A DNA stretch of 64,000 nucleotides from Tetrastigma voinierianum (GCA_016808115.1 JAEQBH010001508.1:372001-436000); one strand, 5' to 3'; counted from the stretch's first letter, positions 46,791-58,792 are shown. The notes: generated by a model from the sequence alone, not told the origin. Program-made: numbers and translations.

Positions 46791-48140
46791 GCGGTGTCGA
46801 GCTTAGGTATCACGAATACCTAGGGAGCTCGGGTTGGGTATCCATCGCCGCTGGTGGTTTTGATGTAGAGTATAGGTATATGGAAACCTAGAGATTGAGG
46901 ATTTGGGCTTAGGCCATAGTCTTTGAGGTATAAGAACATCACCACTAGGTGTGGTTTGATGTTGAGTTTAGGTATGAGATTACCTAGGAAATAACGGGAC
47001 AAAACTAGAACACGGCATGCATGTGTTTGATGTGTTCTGTGTGATTTGATAAATTTGTTGTGTGAAAATTATTCATAACATGAATGATGTGTGATCATGT
47101 ATTGTGTATGGTTTGTATGCTTAGTGATTAGCACCTAGGAAAACCATGATGTGTTGGGAAGTTTTTATAAGTTTTTACGGTTTGTGGCGGAACCAGGAGA
47201 AATAAAAATAAATTTGAATAAATTCATTTGGTTTAATGGATGATAAACTAAATTTTTAATAAATTTTAAGGTTGAACACTAGGTTTAGTGTTGGATCAAG
47301 AAGGTTTGAGGAAGATTTTAGACAAAAATGTCCAAATGAAAAAAAAAATGAGGTGAAAGAATATAATTTTCTAAAAGTTTTGAGGGTTGTAAGATGGAAG
47401 AATTGAAGAAAATAAATTTTATAAAATTTATTTGAGTATCCTGGAAAATGAAAAAAAAAATAGGTGTATACTTTTTTGGTATTTTCCAATAGCTGGAAAT
47501 AAATGGAAAAAAAAAAAAGGTGCAGAACCTAAAATGGGCTATTGCCCATTTGAGTAGGAAGGTTGGTATTTGGGGCGGCGCGCACGACACCGCGAGCTGG
47601 GGCGCTCGTAGAAACGCGGCGCGCGGCGAAGCGGCGCGAAGCGGCGCGGGGCTTCAGCGGCGAACAAGCTTCGGGGCGCGCGGGGTGCCGCGCGTAGCCG
47701 CAGGAGACGCTGGGTCTTGTGACGCGAGCGAAGCGCCTTGGCGCTGGTGCAGCGTGCGACTGGGCACACAAAGGCTGGAGCTATGAGTACGTGCGCAGTG
47801 CGCTCAACTGTTTTGACCGGTTTGACTGATCGCGTTCTGAGTCAATTTTGGACGTGTTCATGAACCGGTTCAAGAACGCGTTCATCACAAAAAAATTTAA
47901 ATTTTTTTTTTTTTAAAATCAAATCCAAGTGGAAACCAAAAATTTTCGAAAAATAAAATTTTCAAAAATGAAATTTTTGTTGATAAAAATGTTTAAATGT
48001 ATAATTGGCGCCTTGCATTACACAGTAAATGCAAGGACAATGTGTACTCTAGCGATTTATGTGTATGATTCTTGTCTCGGGGCTGTGTTTATGCCTTAAG
48101 AGATACTGCATTGTATTTAACTGCCATGTTAATTGTATAG
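46791..48140 (+). other. Element C leader, including primer-site remnant and a GC-rich island
   Basis: GGTGTCGAGCTTAGGT right after the LTR is a decayed TGGTATCAGAGCTTAG primer site, aligned by comparison with element E. The rest lacks coding signal. AT-rich DNA (47170-47520) is followed by a sharply GC-rich block (about 47570-47800) and then AT-rich DNA again. Its length, 1.35 kb, is several times that of the A and E leaders (about 360-430 bp). Confidence 0.5.
47570..47800. repeat. GC-rich CpG-dense block in the leader of element C
   Basis: GCGCG and CGGCGCGAAG words recur in a block of roughly 65-70 percent GC, flanked by stretches near 30 percent. It creates open frames on both strands (for example 47520-47786 plus and 47771-47529 minus). 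Neither resembles a known protein and both are taken as composition artefacts. Confidence 0.6.
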
Positions 48141-48149
48141 ATGTAGTCG

Positions 48150-48500
48150 AGGGCGAGGGCGGGACGGGACGTGGGGGCGTCCACCAGTGCGGTCGGGCAC
48201 CACCGGTGTTTGTCCCGGCGGGCTTTGCGAGGTTGTAGGTATTACGGCGGTATCGCATGGGCGGTATGCGGTGAAACCGGGAAGATCTGGTAACCTCCCG
48301 AGAGGTTTAGGGGTGCATCATCCTCAGACATTTACGGGGAGGAGATCCAATGGTGGCAGACCATTGGTTCATGCAGATCGAGAAGGTGTTATAGGCTATG
48401 GAAATTACCTCTGACGTGACCCGGATTAGACTAGCTGCGTTCCAGTTAGAGAATGAGGCCCAAGTATGGTGGAAATGGGCAAGGACCTCTTGAGATCTTA
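48150..48500 (+). pseudogene. gag: Element C gag fragment
   Basis: A basic Arg/Gly-rich start (SRARAGRD) near 48150 is followed, after a frame change, by ADHWFMQIEKVL, AMEITSDVTRIRLAAF and QLENEAQVWWKWAR. This is the Del-type gag core. It stops at the WW motif; the rest of gag and the zinc knuckle are missing, and protease-region sequence follows immediately. Confidence 0.65.
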
Positions 48501-48800
48501 GAGGAGCCATTGTATGTGAGGTTCTCACCTGGGACCAAGGGCGAGAATATGGATGACATGTCGGGTTGCGGTTAGAGATCTCGGGGGACTCACTCCACGG
48601 TGGACTTGAGGATCATGGACATGTCAGAGTTCGATGTCATCTTAGGGATGGATTGGGCGGCGACTTACGAGGGGGTCGTTATACGATTATGAGCGTAAGA
48701 GGGTTACGCTACCGCAGCGGGGCCGGTACTCGTGTGTTTCGGGGAGGCAAGCATGACATTTTGCGAGCCGGTATCTGAGTCGGGTGTCGAGGGCGGTTAG
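48501..48800 (+). pseudogene. Element C protease C-terminal part
   Basis: EEPLYV, then EISGD, then VDLRIMDMSEFDVILGMDWA correspond to the second half of the retropepsin, aligned with the better-kept copy in element E (21480-21337). The active-site Asp loop lies in the deleted part between gag and this segment. Confidence 0.62.
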
Positions 48801-49560
48801 GCGGGGTTGGTTGCGAGCCTTACCACCCCAGGGGCAGTGAGACCGAGACTTAGATCTACCTCAGTGGTTTGCAAGGTATGCGAATGTTTTCAGATGAAGA
48901 GCTACCTAGACTACCTCCACATAGGGATGTAGACTTCGGTATTGAGTTACACCCTGGTACTTCACCTATCTCTATGACTCCGCATAGGATGGTGTAGGTT
49001 GGTTACGAGAGACACCCGAGTCCGGTTACGGGGATTCTTGGACAAAGACCTCGTAGGCAGAAACGCTTCACCATGGGGCGCTCCGGTTATTTGCGAAGAA
49101 GAAGGGCCAGACCCTTGTTGTGCATTGACTACGACCGGTTGAGCGGGGTTACGATCAGAATCGGTACCCATTGCCCGGATTGATGATTTGTTTGATCAGT
49201 TGAGAGGCGCGAGTCTACTTTCCCAAGATAGACCTTCATAGCGGTTACCATCGGCTAAGGGTTAGGAAACGGATATCTTTAAGAGCGGCGTTTAGGGCGC
49301 GTTATGGGCACTTTGAGTTCTGGTGATGCCCTTAGGATTGACGAATGCGCCGGCGAAATCATTCATGGACCTCATGCGTAGGGTGTTCGACCTTATCCCC
49401 AGATGTCGGTTGGTCGTAGTCTTCGTGGATGACATCTTGATCTACTCTCGGTCAAAGTGGGAGCATGAGTATCGCGAGGATTGTTTACGATTGTTGAGAC
49501 CATCATTGTACGCGAAGTTCGGTAAGGAGTGAGTTTTGACACTAAGGTGAGATTTTAGGA
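48801..49560 (+). pseudogene. Element C reverse transcriptase
   Basis: ELPRLPPHREVDFGIELHPG and TSPISMTPHRM lead into LFAKKKGQTLVLCIDYDRLS, RYPLPxIDDLF-like text and VMPLGLTNAPAKSFMDLMRR. VVVFVDDILIYS, in which the catalytic FVDD is intact, and a RPSLYAKFGKE-like end follow. Frame changes occur near 48990, 49130 and 49210. Catalysis is not expected from a broken frame even though the active-site box survives. Confidence 0.72.
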
Positions 49561-49880
49561 CCACGTGGTGTCAGCGTCGGGAGATGTCGGTCGACTTCGG
49601 AAGGCGTTTGAGGTAGTGATGAGTTGGGAAAGACCGAATGTTAATATTTGAGGTACGTAGTTTCTTGGGATTGGCTAGGTATTACAGGAGATTCGAGAAT
49701 GGGCTGAAGTTGTCCAATCGGGGCAGGATCGTAGGACTTTGCCTACGGGACGTGGACTCAATGAGTTTAGGCGACCACGACCATAGAGAAGAGATCGGTG
49801 CTTTCGGAACACTTTCGGGATACGGGTGTTGGTAGCGAGAGGGGAGGATGCCTTAACCTGGTTCGGAAGAGGCGAGGGGA
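49561..49880 (+). pseudogene. Element C RNase H region (decayed)
   Basis: EVRSFLGLARYYRRFENGL (49650-49706) is the conserved connection between reverse transcriptase and RNase H. Beyond about 49720 only weak traces remain, such as the end that should read ADALSRK (49843-49870). Position supports the call more than motifs do. Confidence 0.5.
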
Positions 49881-51610
49881 AGACTACGCTCACACGGGTT
49901 TCGGGACAGGGGCCAGGATTGGGCATGTGAGGCGGGTTGCCCGAAGACAGGGGATCAGGGACTTTGGGACAGCGCGATCCGAGTTAGTATGAAACGAGAA
50001 GAGTATGCGGTTCGTCCCTCAGCGCCCCAGTACAGTCGAGAGGAACCCGGTTCCCGGTTTTGGGGTGCTATCTGAAGCACTCCTAGCAGCACAGATAGGC
50101 CAGAGGGGCCATAGTGTGGGTTAAAGTCAAAACGGTCGAGTTCTTGCGTGAGCGTGGTGTTGGCTTTAGGGTGTAGTAGGCCCCCCATTGGTTGTTGATG
50201 TCGGAGGTTGACACATGGATGAGTTGATAGCCATCGGATTGTTAGTAATTGGGACCTTAATAGGGTTGGCATACCCGAAGCCAGACTTGGATTTGGGCTT
50301 AGGGTTAAGGCCTTTAAGCGGTATAGATGTTTTTCCACACAGGATGTAGGGTGAGTTGACCTGATAGGTCGGGATTATGGTGAGAGATCTCAGGGTTACG
50401 CCGTGGGTGGACCCGGGATTGGGTGTCCTAGTATTGCATTATTGCGTTCGTGTGCACGAGTAGCATCCGTCGGTCGGATTGTGGGTTGCACGGTACGGAG
50501 ATCATTCACCACTACGTGGTGAGGTGTGGAGTTGAGTTTGTCTTTAGGACTACGATCGATGAAGACTCATAGTTCGAATCGGGGAAATGTAGAGTTTCGA
50601 GTGTAAGCGAGAGTTAAGTTAATGTCGAGATGAAAACACGGTCAGGTTATCACGTAGACTTAGAGTTGAGTGATAGGAGTCGGGGTGACTCGAGATTTGG
50701 ATAACCCTTTGGAAATTGCATTGGGTGTTGTTGGTAGGCAGGGACTCGGTATATGGATGTCATTAATGACATGGACTGGGTGACGGTCCATTGGTTGGTC
50801 GTGATTGCTGGGAAGGTCGGCGTTTACGCCTGAAAGTAAGGGTTGTGTAGGGTTAAGCGTTGGTGTGGATTAAATACGGTGTTAGAGGACACGGCTGCGA
50901 GCATCGATCCTAGGTCATAAGGGTAGAGGAGCACTTGCCGCAGTGGGATCGCCTGACAGTTATCAGTGGTATACATATGGCACCATATGAGGCATTGTAT
51001 GGAAGGCGTGTAGATTACCGTTATGTTGGACCGAGGGTGGAAGAGAGCTTCCCGTGGGGGTCTGCGCGATCGATTAGAGACACCTCTGAGAAGGTGAGCT
51101 TGATACGACAGCGTCTTCTCACGGCTTAGAGCCGGCAGAAGAGCTATGTTGATGTACGACGTCGACCCTTAGAGTTCGAGGTTGGTGATCACGTTTCCTT
51201 GAAAGTGATTCCTAAGAGAGGTGGTCGGGTCGACAGCGTGGGAAGCTATCGTAGAGATTCATTGGGCACTCGGGAATGCTCGAGATGATAGGCACTGTAG
51301 CGTACCGGTTGGTGTTACCGCCCAGCATGTCAGGTGTCCACGAGGTATTTCATGTCTCCATGCTCCGGACATATACTCCGGATCCGGCTCATGTGGTGGA
51401 TTGAGACGAGTTGAGGTTGACGCGATGGGACCTTTGAGGGAGGGACCGGTGTATGTATTTTTGGATAGCGAGTGATCGGGTTTTGCGACTATAAGACCGT
51501 GAGGCTAGTGAGTCTTATGGCGGCCTTGCCCATGGAGTGGAGGAATCACGTGGAGCAGCGAGGACACAATGCGGGCCACCAATCCCTTCTTGTTTAGGGA
51601 TGAAGGTACG
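49881..51610 (+). pseudogene. Element C integrase and chromodomain-like tail
   Basis: The first kilobase is poorly readable. From about 50960 come MAPYEALYGRRVDYRYVGPR, IRDTSEKVSLIRQRLLTA, RQKSYVDVRRRPLEFEVGDH and VSLKVIPKRG. MSGVHEVFHVSMLRTYTPDP, GPLREGPVYVFLDSE and ATNPFLFRDEG follow. These are the integrase C-terminus and chromodomain-like tail of the Del lineage. Several stops and shifts occur. Confidence 0.65.
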
Positions 51611-51721
51611 TGGTTTAGTCGTTTAAGATTTAAATGACTGTTTACATGCATGGTAGAGTGCACGTTGCATATGCATGTGAGTGATTGTGATTGTCCTGAA
51701 TTTTGGGACGAAATTCCTTTT

Positions 51722-51734
51722 AAGGAGGGGAGAA
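51722..51734 (+). promoter_or_regulatory. Element C polypurine tract
   Basis: AAGGAGGGGAGAA lies immediately before the 3' LTR start TGTAAT. It is preceded by GAATTTTGGGACGAAATTCC, the conserved pre-LTR block of Del/Tekay elements. This primes plus-strand DNA synthesis. Confidence 0.78.
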
Positions 51735-53746
51735 TGTAATGCAGAAATTCCCAGTACGGAAAAATGGCAAAATCTCGTAATTTGGTTACAAAATTTTAAT
51801 TTAGGTTAAAAATCCTAAATTTATTCTCCGTCTTGGATGATGAAAGCGGTTTCACCGTTGGAATGGAGTCGTGAAATCTAGTTACCCGCATTAAAATTTC
51901 GTAGAATTCGAGCGGTCGAGGTTGGCCGTTTTTCGAGCATCATGTTTGGTCTTTGTAAAGCGATTTTCGATGCTACGAAGTCACATATAACACGTCTTCC
52001 GTGTCGTAAAATTGGCGTGAGTAGAAAAATGATGATGAAAAATGGACCGGGCGAGATAGTCTGGGAATATCCAAAGCGCTGGTAAAAGAAGGACATAATG
52101 GTCTTTTTAGAATTAGATTAAATGAGGATAAGACAAAACACTCAATAGTGTTTGTCTTCTCCAAAATGCAAAGAAGCAAAAAAACGTGGGGGAGAAGATT
52201 ATTAGATGCAGTGGCCATTTTCGTTTTGTTTTAGAGAGGAAACCTCAAGCTTCTCTCTAGATTTGCAAACGATCCGACCGTCGGCAGTCGTCGGGACAAG
52301 AAGGGAAGCTTCTCTACGAGAAGAGGGCTTCGCGTGAGTACTGGATTTAAGGAGTTTAGACAAACTCTGTGAGGTAGGGGTTTACCACCTTGGGTTTTAC
52401 TTATTTAAGTGTTTTCAATGTTTATTTGATTAGCTTGAAGGGCCTTGAACGGCCGTTTGATCGAATCTAAAACTTGGGACAAATTGTTTGAATTTATTGA
52501 ATCAAAAATGTCCGGCCATGACCGTGAGAATTTGTTTGGGTGTTTATTTCTAAATTATGTGATAAATCATATATTGATTGGAATGAGTCCGGAAATGGCC
52601 GTGAATTACGGGTTCACTAAGTGAACCTATGAATTGTGATTTTTTCGGGAATAGTAGCAGGGGTTTTATTAAAAGAATAGTGTAGAATTTTTGTGAATTT
52701 GTGTGTTTGGTCGGTAATTGTAGTAGAATTGATTATAGGTGTTTGATCATTATACGTGAGCTAATTTTGATGTGTGATGAAATGAAATTACATAACATGA
52801 TTGTGTAATTTAATTTTTATGTGAGATAATGCATGTTTATATATTTGCACGCATGTGTTATAGTTGTAATGGAATTGCCATCATGGAAATTCGTATGCAA
52901 CGGGACACCCTAGGACGGTAGGAGTGAGTGCATGAGATGAGTCTAGAGAAAATGGTTTCGGAGGGTTGTCTACAACTAAAAATGATCAGAGGGTAGTCCA
53001 TACTAAAAATATCAATCGTTGGAGACGACCCAATTAATATACATCGGAGGGTAGTCCATAAATAATATCAATCGTCGGAGACGGCCCAATTGATATATAT
53101 ATACATCGGAGGGTTGTCCACAAACAAATAAACATAATAATTCTCATACGAGACTTAGGCGAGTGTGAGGGAGCCGGTGAGGACTCGGGTACGAGATGAT
53201 CAGTTAGACATTCAAGTAGGATCATGCATTTGCTTGGATGTGTGTTTATTTTGGAGCATTGCATATGCACTTAGGTGGAGTAGCCCGCTTGGGGTGATTC
53301 CACTGCGAGCATTAGCTCCTTTATTGAGGATATTATTTTCTGGTACGAGGGGAACGTGCGCGAGGGGACGGCTCGTCCCAGGAACGAAGGTTTAGAAGAA
53401 AGGCCTTGGGATTATGACTTTGGGTTATGATGTATTACATGTATTAAGAATTGTTTTAATTTTAATATATGTTGTATAAGTAAATTTGAACTCTTGAACT
53501 ATGGTTGGATAGTTGGATATATATACATTGTTATGAGTATTGGTTTATGAGCGAGTGGTAGTTTAATCATAGATTGTTATATTGGCTGTTTGGGGCCGGA
53601 GTTTTATGCGAGGTTTGTATTTGGGTAGAGCTCCCGTACAAGGGCTACGCCGATTTTGTGAGAAAGAATGTGGTCACCCGACATTCCGCAGCTCGGCTCG
53701 GCGGGTTGACGGGTAGTCATAGACCCCGGAATTTTTGGGCGTCACA
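51735..53746 (+). repeat. 3' LTR of element C
   Basis: It is 2012 bp, TGTAAT to GGGCGTCACA, uninterrupted. It carries one more TCGGAGGGTAGTCCATAA repeat unit (52960-53125) than the 5' LTR. Confidence 0.8.
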
Positions 53747-55885
53747 CATCTTCCATTGTTTTGGCCATAACTTGGTCATTATTCATCCAAATTGAGTGAT
53801 TCAAAATTTTTGGTAAACTAAACTTCTAGGAGAACAAATCTTCATGAAATAAGTGTATCCAAATTTGCACCCCTTTGGATTCAGAAAATTCGTCAAGGTG
53901 AGGCTTTGTTTTCTGGTCAATTCTGGTTTAGTTTTGATATAGTTTTGGTGTTTCGGAACATTTTTTGTATTTAGGCCATGAGTTGAGTTTCACTCATCCA
54001 AATTGAGTGATTTAAATTTTTGGATAAACTAGACTTCTAGGATAACAAAACTCCCTGAAATAAGTGTATCCAAATTTGGACCCCATTGGATCTAGAAAAT
54101 TTTTCAAAGTGAGGCTCTATTTTCGGGTCAATTCCGGTTAATTTCTGATACAGTTTTGGTATTTAGGCCATAAGTTGATTTTCACTCATCCAAATTGAGT
54201 GATTCAAATTCATGGGTAAACTAGACTTCTAAGATAACAAATTTCCCTGAAATAAGTGTATTCAAATTTGGACCATATTAGACCCATAAATTTGTTTAAA
54301 TGGAGCTCTATTTTTAGGCAAATTTTGGTTCTATGTTGAAAATAGAATAGTCCCGGATGTTTAGGACATATCTGGAGTTTCGGTGCTCCGAATTGGATGA
54401 TTCCAATTTCTGAATAAAATAGATTTATATAGGAACAATGGGTGAAGGAAGTTGGGTAAAATATGACTAACTTGTTCTCGGAAAAGAATTTTACAAGTGA
54501 AGGTGTGTTGAACGAAAACAACTATGCTTAGAAACGCTAATAAGACAGCAAATATTGTTCTTTAATTATGATGGATTAAGGGGGTTAGACGAGGAAAACC
54601 CGAGATTGGTCGAGGATTCGATGATAAGAATCAAGAGATGCGGCGACTTTTGGTTCGTTCTCTATTCTTCTCTTCTTATTTCAAGTATCAAAATTGTTTG
54701 CGCAATTATTGAAATGATTTTCAATAAAAATGTATATTGATTTATTTTAAGTGATTTAAGAAAATTGATTGTGAAATGATTGCCATGAAAAAAAATTGCA
54801 TGAGTATTGAAATGTGATATTTGAGTATAAATGTATATGCCCTATTGTAAATTTCTATGACTGATTTTTAATGTCTATTATCATATTCGAGTTAAGGATA
54901 GATTGGTATACCAATAAGGGTCAAACTAGCAGTACTGTGAATGAACGTAATGTAATGTCACCCGATCCATTAACTTAGGCGGAACGTGTCGATAAAGTGA
55001 TTCTAAAATGATTTTTATAACTTTGTCGGCAGCCAGCGGGGCAGGTGCGTGTTATAAAACCTTTTATCTGGAGCTGCTGACGACGGGACCATCTTGAAGT
55101 GATTCCCGTATCCTACCGCAGAAAACATTGGCTAAGTGGTTTAAAAGCCAAAATGATAAGATTATTTGTGAAAAGCATGATTTGAGTTTTGAATGAGTTA
55201 TTGCGTATGAAAGTGCATATTTGGAATGATCAATGAATTGTAAATGAATGTATATGAAATGGATATATATACACGTATTGTATTGCATTGATCATTCAAT
55301 AAGGTTCAAAAGAATTGCTGAAAAAGTCTGTGATTTGTGTTAAAATAAAATGAAGAGAGCGTATGAAACGCTAAGCATGAAAATGTAGCGCGTTGTTTAT
55401 CGTGTAGTATCGGTGAACGAGGTTCAAAAGCAAAGGCAGGTCTGTGAGAGTCATCGTCAAAATCCGCACGGAGTAAAAGTAAAGCTCTTACCATGCATAC
55501 ATGAAACCCCATGATTGTTTTTTTATACTTTTTGTTTTAAAATTATGTTGTGAAAATTGAACTCTGATAAATGTCTGTAAATGTTTTTTATATTTATAAC
55601 GGCTTATAATGCCATAATGTATAAAGGTGGGAAATAGAGCAAATGGGCATATAATGTCATATTGAATGAAAATGTGTATTGAGAACAAAATGATGGGCCC
55701 CCTTTAAGTTAACGTGATATATACGTATATATTTTCATAAGGATAATTATCTTTTACAAGTGAGTATTTAAATTGTGTTTTGTTGAGAAAATTAATTGTA
55801 TTAGGATTCGTAAAAGAGAGGACCTCGTCCCGAATCCGGTTCGTACTCTGGGTAGGGTCGGGTACTGGGGCGCGAGCTCCTCACA

Positions 55886-56529
55886 TTGAGCAATTAAGTC
55901 CTTCGGGGTGTTCTACACCTAGCACCTTAATGCCATTTGGTATGAGAGTTGTTGACCCAAAGCTTGTTAAGGGGTAATAGAAAGCTTAAAAAGGTAAACA
56001 TTGCACCACTCCAAACCTGAAACAAAATGACAGAAAATAGCTTTGGAGCAGAATTGAAAATAACAATGGAAAAAAAAAAGTCACAGAGGAGAAAATGCAG
56101 AAAAATGCACCATACCAAGTTTGGTGGTGCTTGAAATGTTATTTTAGCATAAAAATAGGATGAGTAGTGAGGGCATAATGTTGAGAAAATGTATGTAGTT
56201 TGGGTAAACATGAGCCTTAAATGTCCCGTTATCTACCTAAGTACCTTAGCCATACATTACAAGCTCAAAAGACCTATTTGATTCTGAGGGTTGTGTTATG
56301 CCTACATTAGTGGAGAATAATATGACCAACAAGCCTATGAGACCTAAAATTACTCTGAAATATAGTAACCCTCATAAAGCTAACTAATCTACAAATTAGT
56401 CATAAAGGGAAGACCAACACACACTCACAAAGTCAAGAACTGTATCTGTTTATTAACTATGAATTACATACTGTATTGAATGATCTAAATTGAAAATTTT
56501 TAGGATTAATAAAGCTTAATTAGAATTGA
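55886..56529 (+). other. Athila-like noncoding DNA, right of solo LTR D
   Basis: This continues 40371-41585 after the D insertion. AT-rich, with no coding signal and no clean polypurine tract found, so the start of the following LTR could not be placed. Confidence 0.4.
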
Positions 56530-57290
56530 TGTCTGGCTTCGAGTCGCCACATCGCGACCTCGACGGTCAAACTACACATCGGACATCCGCGACACGAGCT
56601 ACGACATTGGCTGCAATGAAGAATTGAAAATGTTCAATGTTGCGACATCGACCAAGGATTGTCGAAGTGGTATTATCGGAGTTGACGATACATGACTATC
56701 GCCCGCGACATCGTGGCGACATCATAAACGAAAGCCTCGACGAAGACATCGGAGTTGAACAATGTCGCAACATCAAAGCAATGTCACAACATCAACAGCA
56801 GGACAAACATGCAATATCGCGACATCAGAGCAAGACTGTAAGAACATAAATTAGCATTGCCACGACATCAGCCAAGACTTGAACATTGAAGATCTCGGCG
56901 TCGATAATCGCGACATCGGTCCGATTGATGTCGCTTATCGGACAGCGGTCAAGGTGGTGAGACGGCTGTCGTGACATCAAACTAGCAATGTCGTGACATC
57001 AGTCACGACATTGATAGAGGGCTTCAGAACATCAAGATTCAATGTCGCGACATCACAGCAATATTGTGACATCAGCTTAAGGTGGTCAAGATGAACTTAA
57101 CTAACCAATGTCGCAATACCAGGTTAGCAATGTTGCGACATCCTCTGAAATGATCAAAATAGCGGTCTAGTGTCGCGACATCAGCACAACATCAAAGTTC
57201 AGTAGCAATGAGCTAATGTCGCAACACCAGAGTCAACCCACGACTTAGTAGTTTCGATGTCGCAATGATGTCTCGACATCACCACGATAG
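56530..57290 (+). repeat. Palindrome array 2 (GATGTCGCGACATC)
   Basis: Perfect TGTCGCGACA lies at 57043 and 57171. About 25 degenerate copies (TGTTGCGACATC, TGTCGCAACATC, TGTCGTGACATC, TATCGCGACATC) fill 760 bp. It resembles array 1 but is longer and more decayed. It ends 80 bp before the TATA box at 57369, which places it in the U3 of the Athila-like LTR. Confidence 0.78.
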
Positions 57291-58792
57291 TAGTGCTAGG
57301 GCAGGATTTTTCTTAGGCTTTTCGAATGCCGTAATTGTCGCCTCGTTTTTAGGGCCCAGACTTTAGCCTATAAATAGAATCTCTTGGGGAGTTGTGCATA
57401 GCTTCCGGCCGCTTTTCATCAAGTTTTTGTGCTTTTTGGGATGGTTGATGTCTCATTGTATATATTTTTCTTTTTCTTTTTTTAGTTTGTTTTTTGGATT
57501 TAGTTTTCTTATTAGAGTAAGGATCTGAACTGGGATTCCGAGCTAGATGAATGTATTTCATTCTTCTATTTATGTCTGAACTTCAATGGAATTTGGGAAT
57601 TTTTCTGGAATTCATTTATCTTTAGTTTTGATTACAATTTCAATGAATTTGTTTAATTAATTAGTCATTGTCATTTGTGATCTAGATTTGAGAGGCTAAG
57701 CTTCCTCTGGGAAGAATCTGTTGTTGGGATTATTGATTGTAATATTTTAATGATGTTTTAGGCATGAAAGCTAGAATGATTTAATTGGTATTACTCCTAC
57801 ATTGAACTGTTCTGAATATCAGTGTTTAGTACCTAGAAAGAGTCGTATTATTGCTCTGATTTCCAAGAATCCCTCTAAGTGACACAGAGATGGACTACTT
57901 GAGGAAGCAAGAGCGATTATAGGGGTAAGTACAGCGATATTATTTGAACTGGCCATTTTTAGGATTACTTTGATATATCAGCGGTGATGATCTAACCTCG
58001 ACGAGGTTCCTCACAGGTGGCGAAGAGTTCTAGAGGCATATGATCCGCTGCGATCTAGCAGTTTAATTATGAGAGGTTTCACCTCAGTTAAGAGGAATAA
58101 TCTCAACCCTGTGTTAGTAGAGATTCTAATCAAGGAGGGAGGGAATTCTTATCTAATTGATGGTTGGGATACCAATTATGTTGGAGAGGGCTTGCATTAT
58201 CCTATCTATGGGGGGAAGCAATTTCTAGTCCTAAGAGATGGCTGTGAAGTACTGAAAAAGAAAAAACGGTCAGATCTTAAAAGATGATCAATTCATACAA
58301 GTAGCTCTTTAGACCCATTATCTAGAGATAGAAGTGTGGTAAACTGGAGAGTGAAATGTGTGATGTTAGGAGAAATCCATTGCTACACTAATTTGCTCTT
58401 GAACAATTCCAAGGTTCATATCTTGTACTTTATATTTTATTTGGAACTTGCAAAGTGATGGTGACAACACTGTTTTCATTCCTAGTGTTATTTCAGCCCA
58501 GTGAACTCTCTAATCATGTATTTTAGAATTTCATTATTTCTTTGATTCACTTTACTTTTAGAAGTTAAATCACGAAATTTGGAAGTTCAAATAGTGAGGA
58601 TCTTGGTAATGATGGTAGTTAATCTTTAAATTTTCTAATTAATCCTCGTGGGAATAATATCTAGACTTAAAAATCCACTTTATTACTTGTATGACTTGTG
58701 CACTTGCGGTGATTTACACAAAAACCAATTTAAATTGCAAATTATTACCTAAACAACAGAAAACAGAGTTTATATACGTTCAATCAATCAAG
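57291..58792 (+). repeat. Athila-like LTR, downstream part (TATA region, R and U5)
   Basis: After the TATA box come pyrimidine-rich DNA and a long AT-rich stretch. Near the end lies TCCTCGTGGGAATAATATCTAGAC with CTTGTATGACTTGTGCACTTGCG, a signature found near the LTR end of plant Athila/Tat elements. No real gene is seen; the 72-codon frame at 58069-58287 has no recognisable match. The LTR start is not fixed. Confidence 0.48.
57369..57376 (+). promoter_or_regulatory. LTR TATA box of the Athila-like element
   Basis: TATAAATA follows array 2 and precedes a T-rich, AT-rich R/U5-like stretch that runs to the primer site near 58793. This fits transcription of the element starting at about 57400. 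Confidence 0.5.

Larger units (their letters stand above)
42267..53746 (+). mobile_element. Ty3/gypsy element C (Tekay/Del-like), both LTRs, split by solo LTR F
   Basis: The 5' LTR starts TGTAAGACCC at 42267 and the 3' LTR ends GGGCGTCACA at 53746. CATGT (42262-42266) and CATCT (53747-53751) look like one target duplication with a single change. Internal order is primer-site remnant, long leader, gag fragment, protease end, reverse transcriptase, RNase H, integrase, polypurine tract. LTR identity looks like about 85 percent by eye. All genes carry stops or shifts, and part of gag plus the protease active site is deleted. Confidence 0.78.
41586..55885 (+). mobile_element. Solo LTR D, target duplication TTGAG, split by element C
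   Basis: The LTR starts TGTAACGCCCTGAAAATACC at 41586 and ends GCGAGCTCCTCACA at 55885. TTGAG flanks it at 41581-41585 and 55886-55890. The parts are 41586-42266 and 53752-55885, about 2.8 kb. The break falls inside TTTTCAAAACCCAT...GTTTTGGCCAT, which is continuous in D' near 11810-11860. No genes belong to D. Confidence 0.82.

Noticed and set aside
47520..47786. Open frames on both strands in the GC-rich block, possibly a captured host exon
   Set aside because: High GC lacks stop codons by chance. Neither frame shows a domain or splice context. Kept only as a composition finding.
58069..58287. 72-codon plus-strand frame as a gene
   Set aside because: It lies inside the Athila-like LTR, with no domain and no sign of selection visible.
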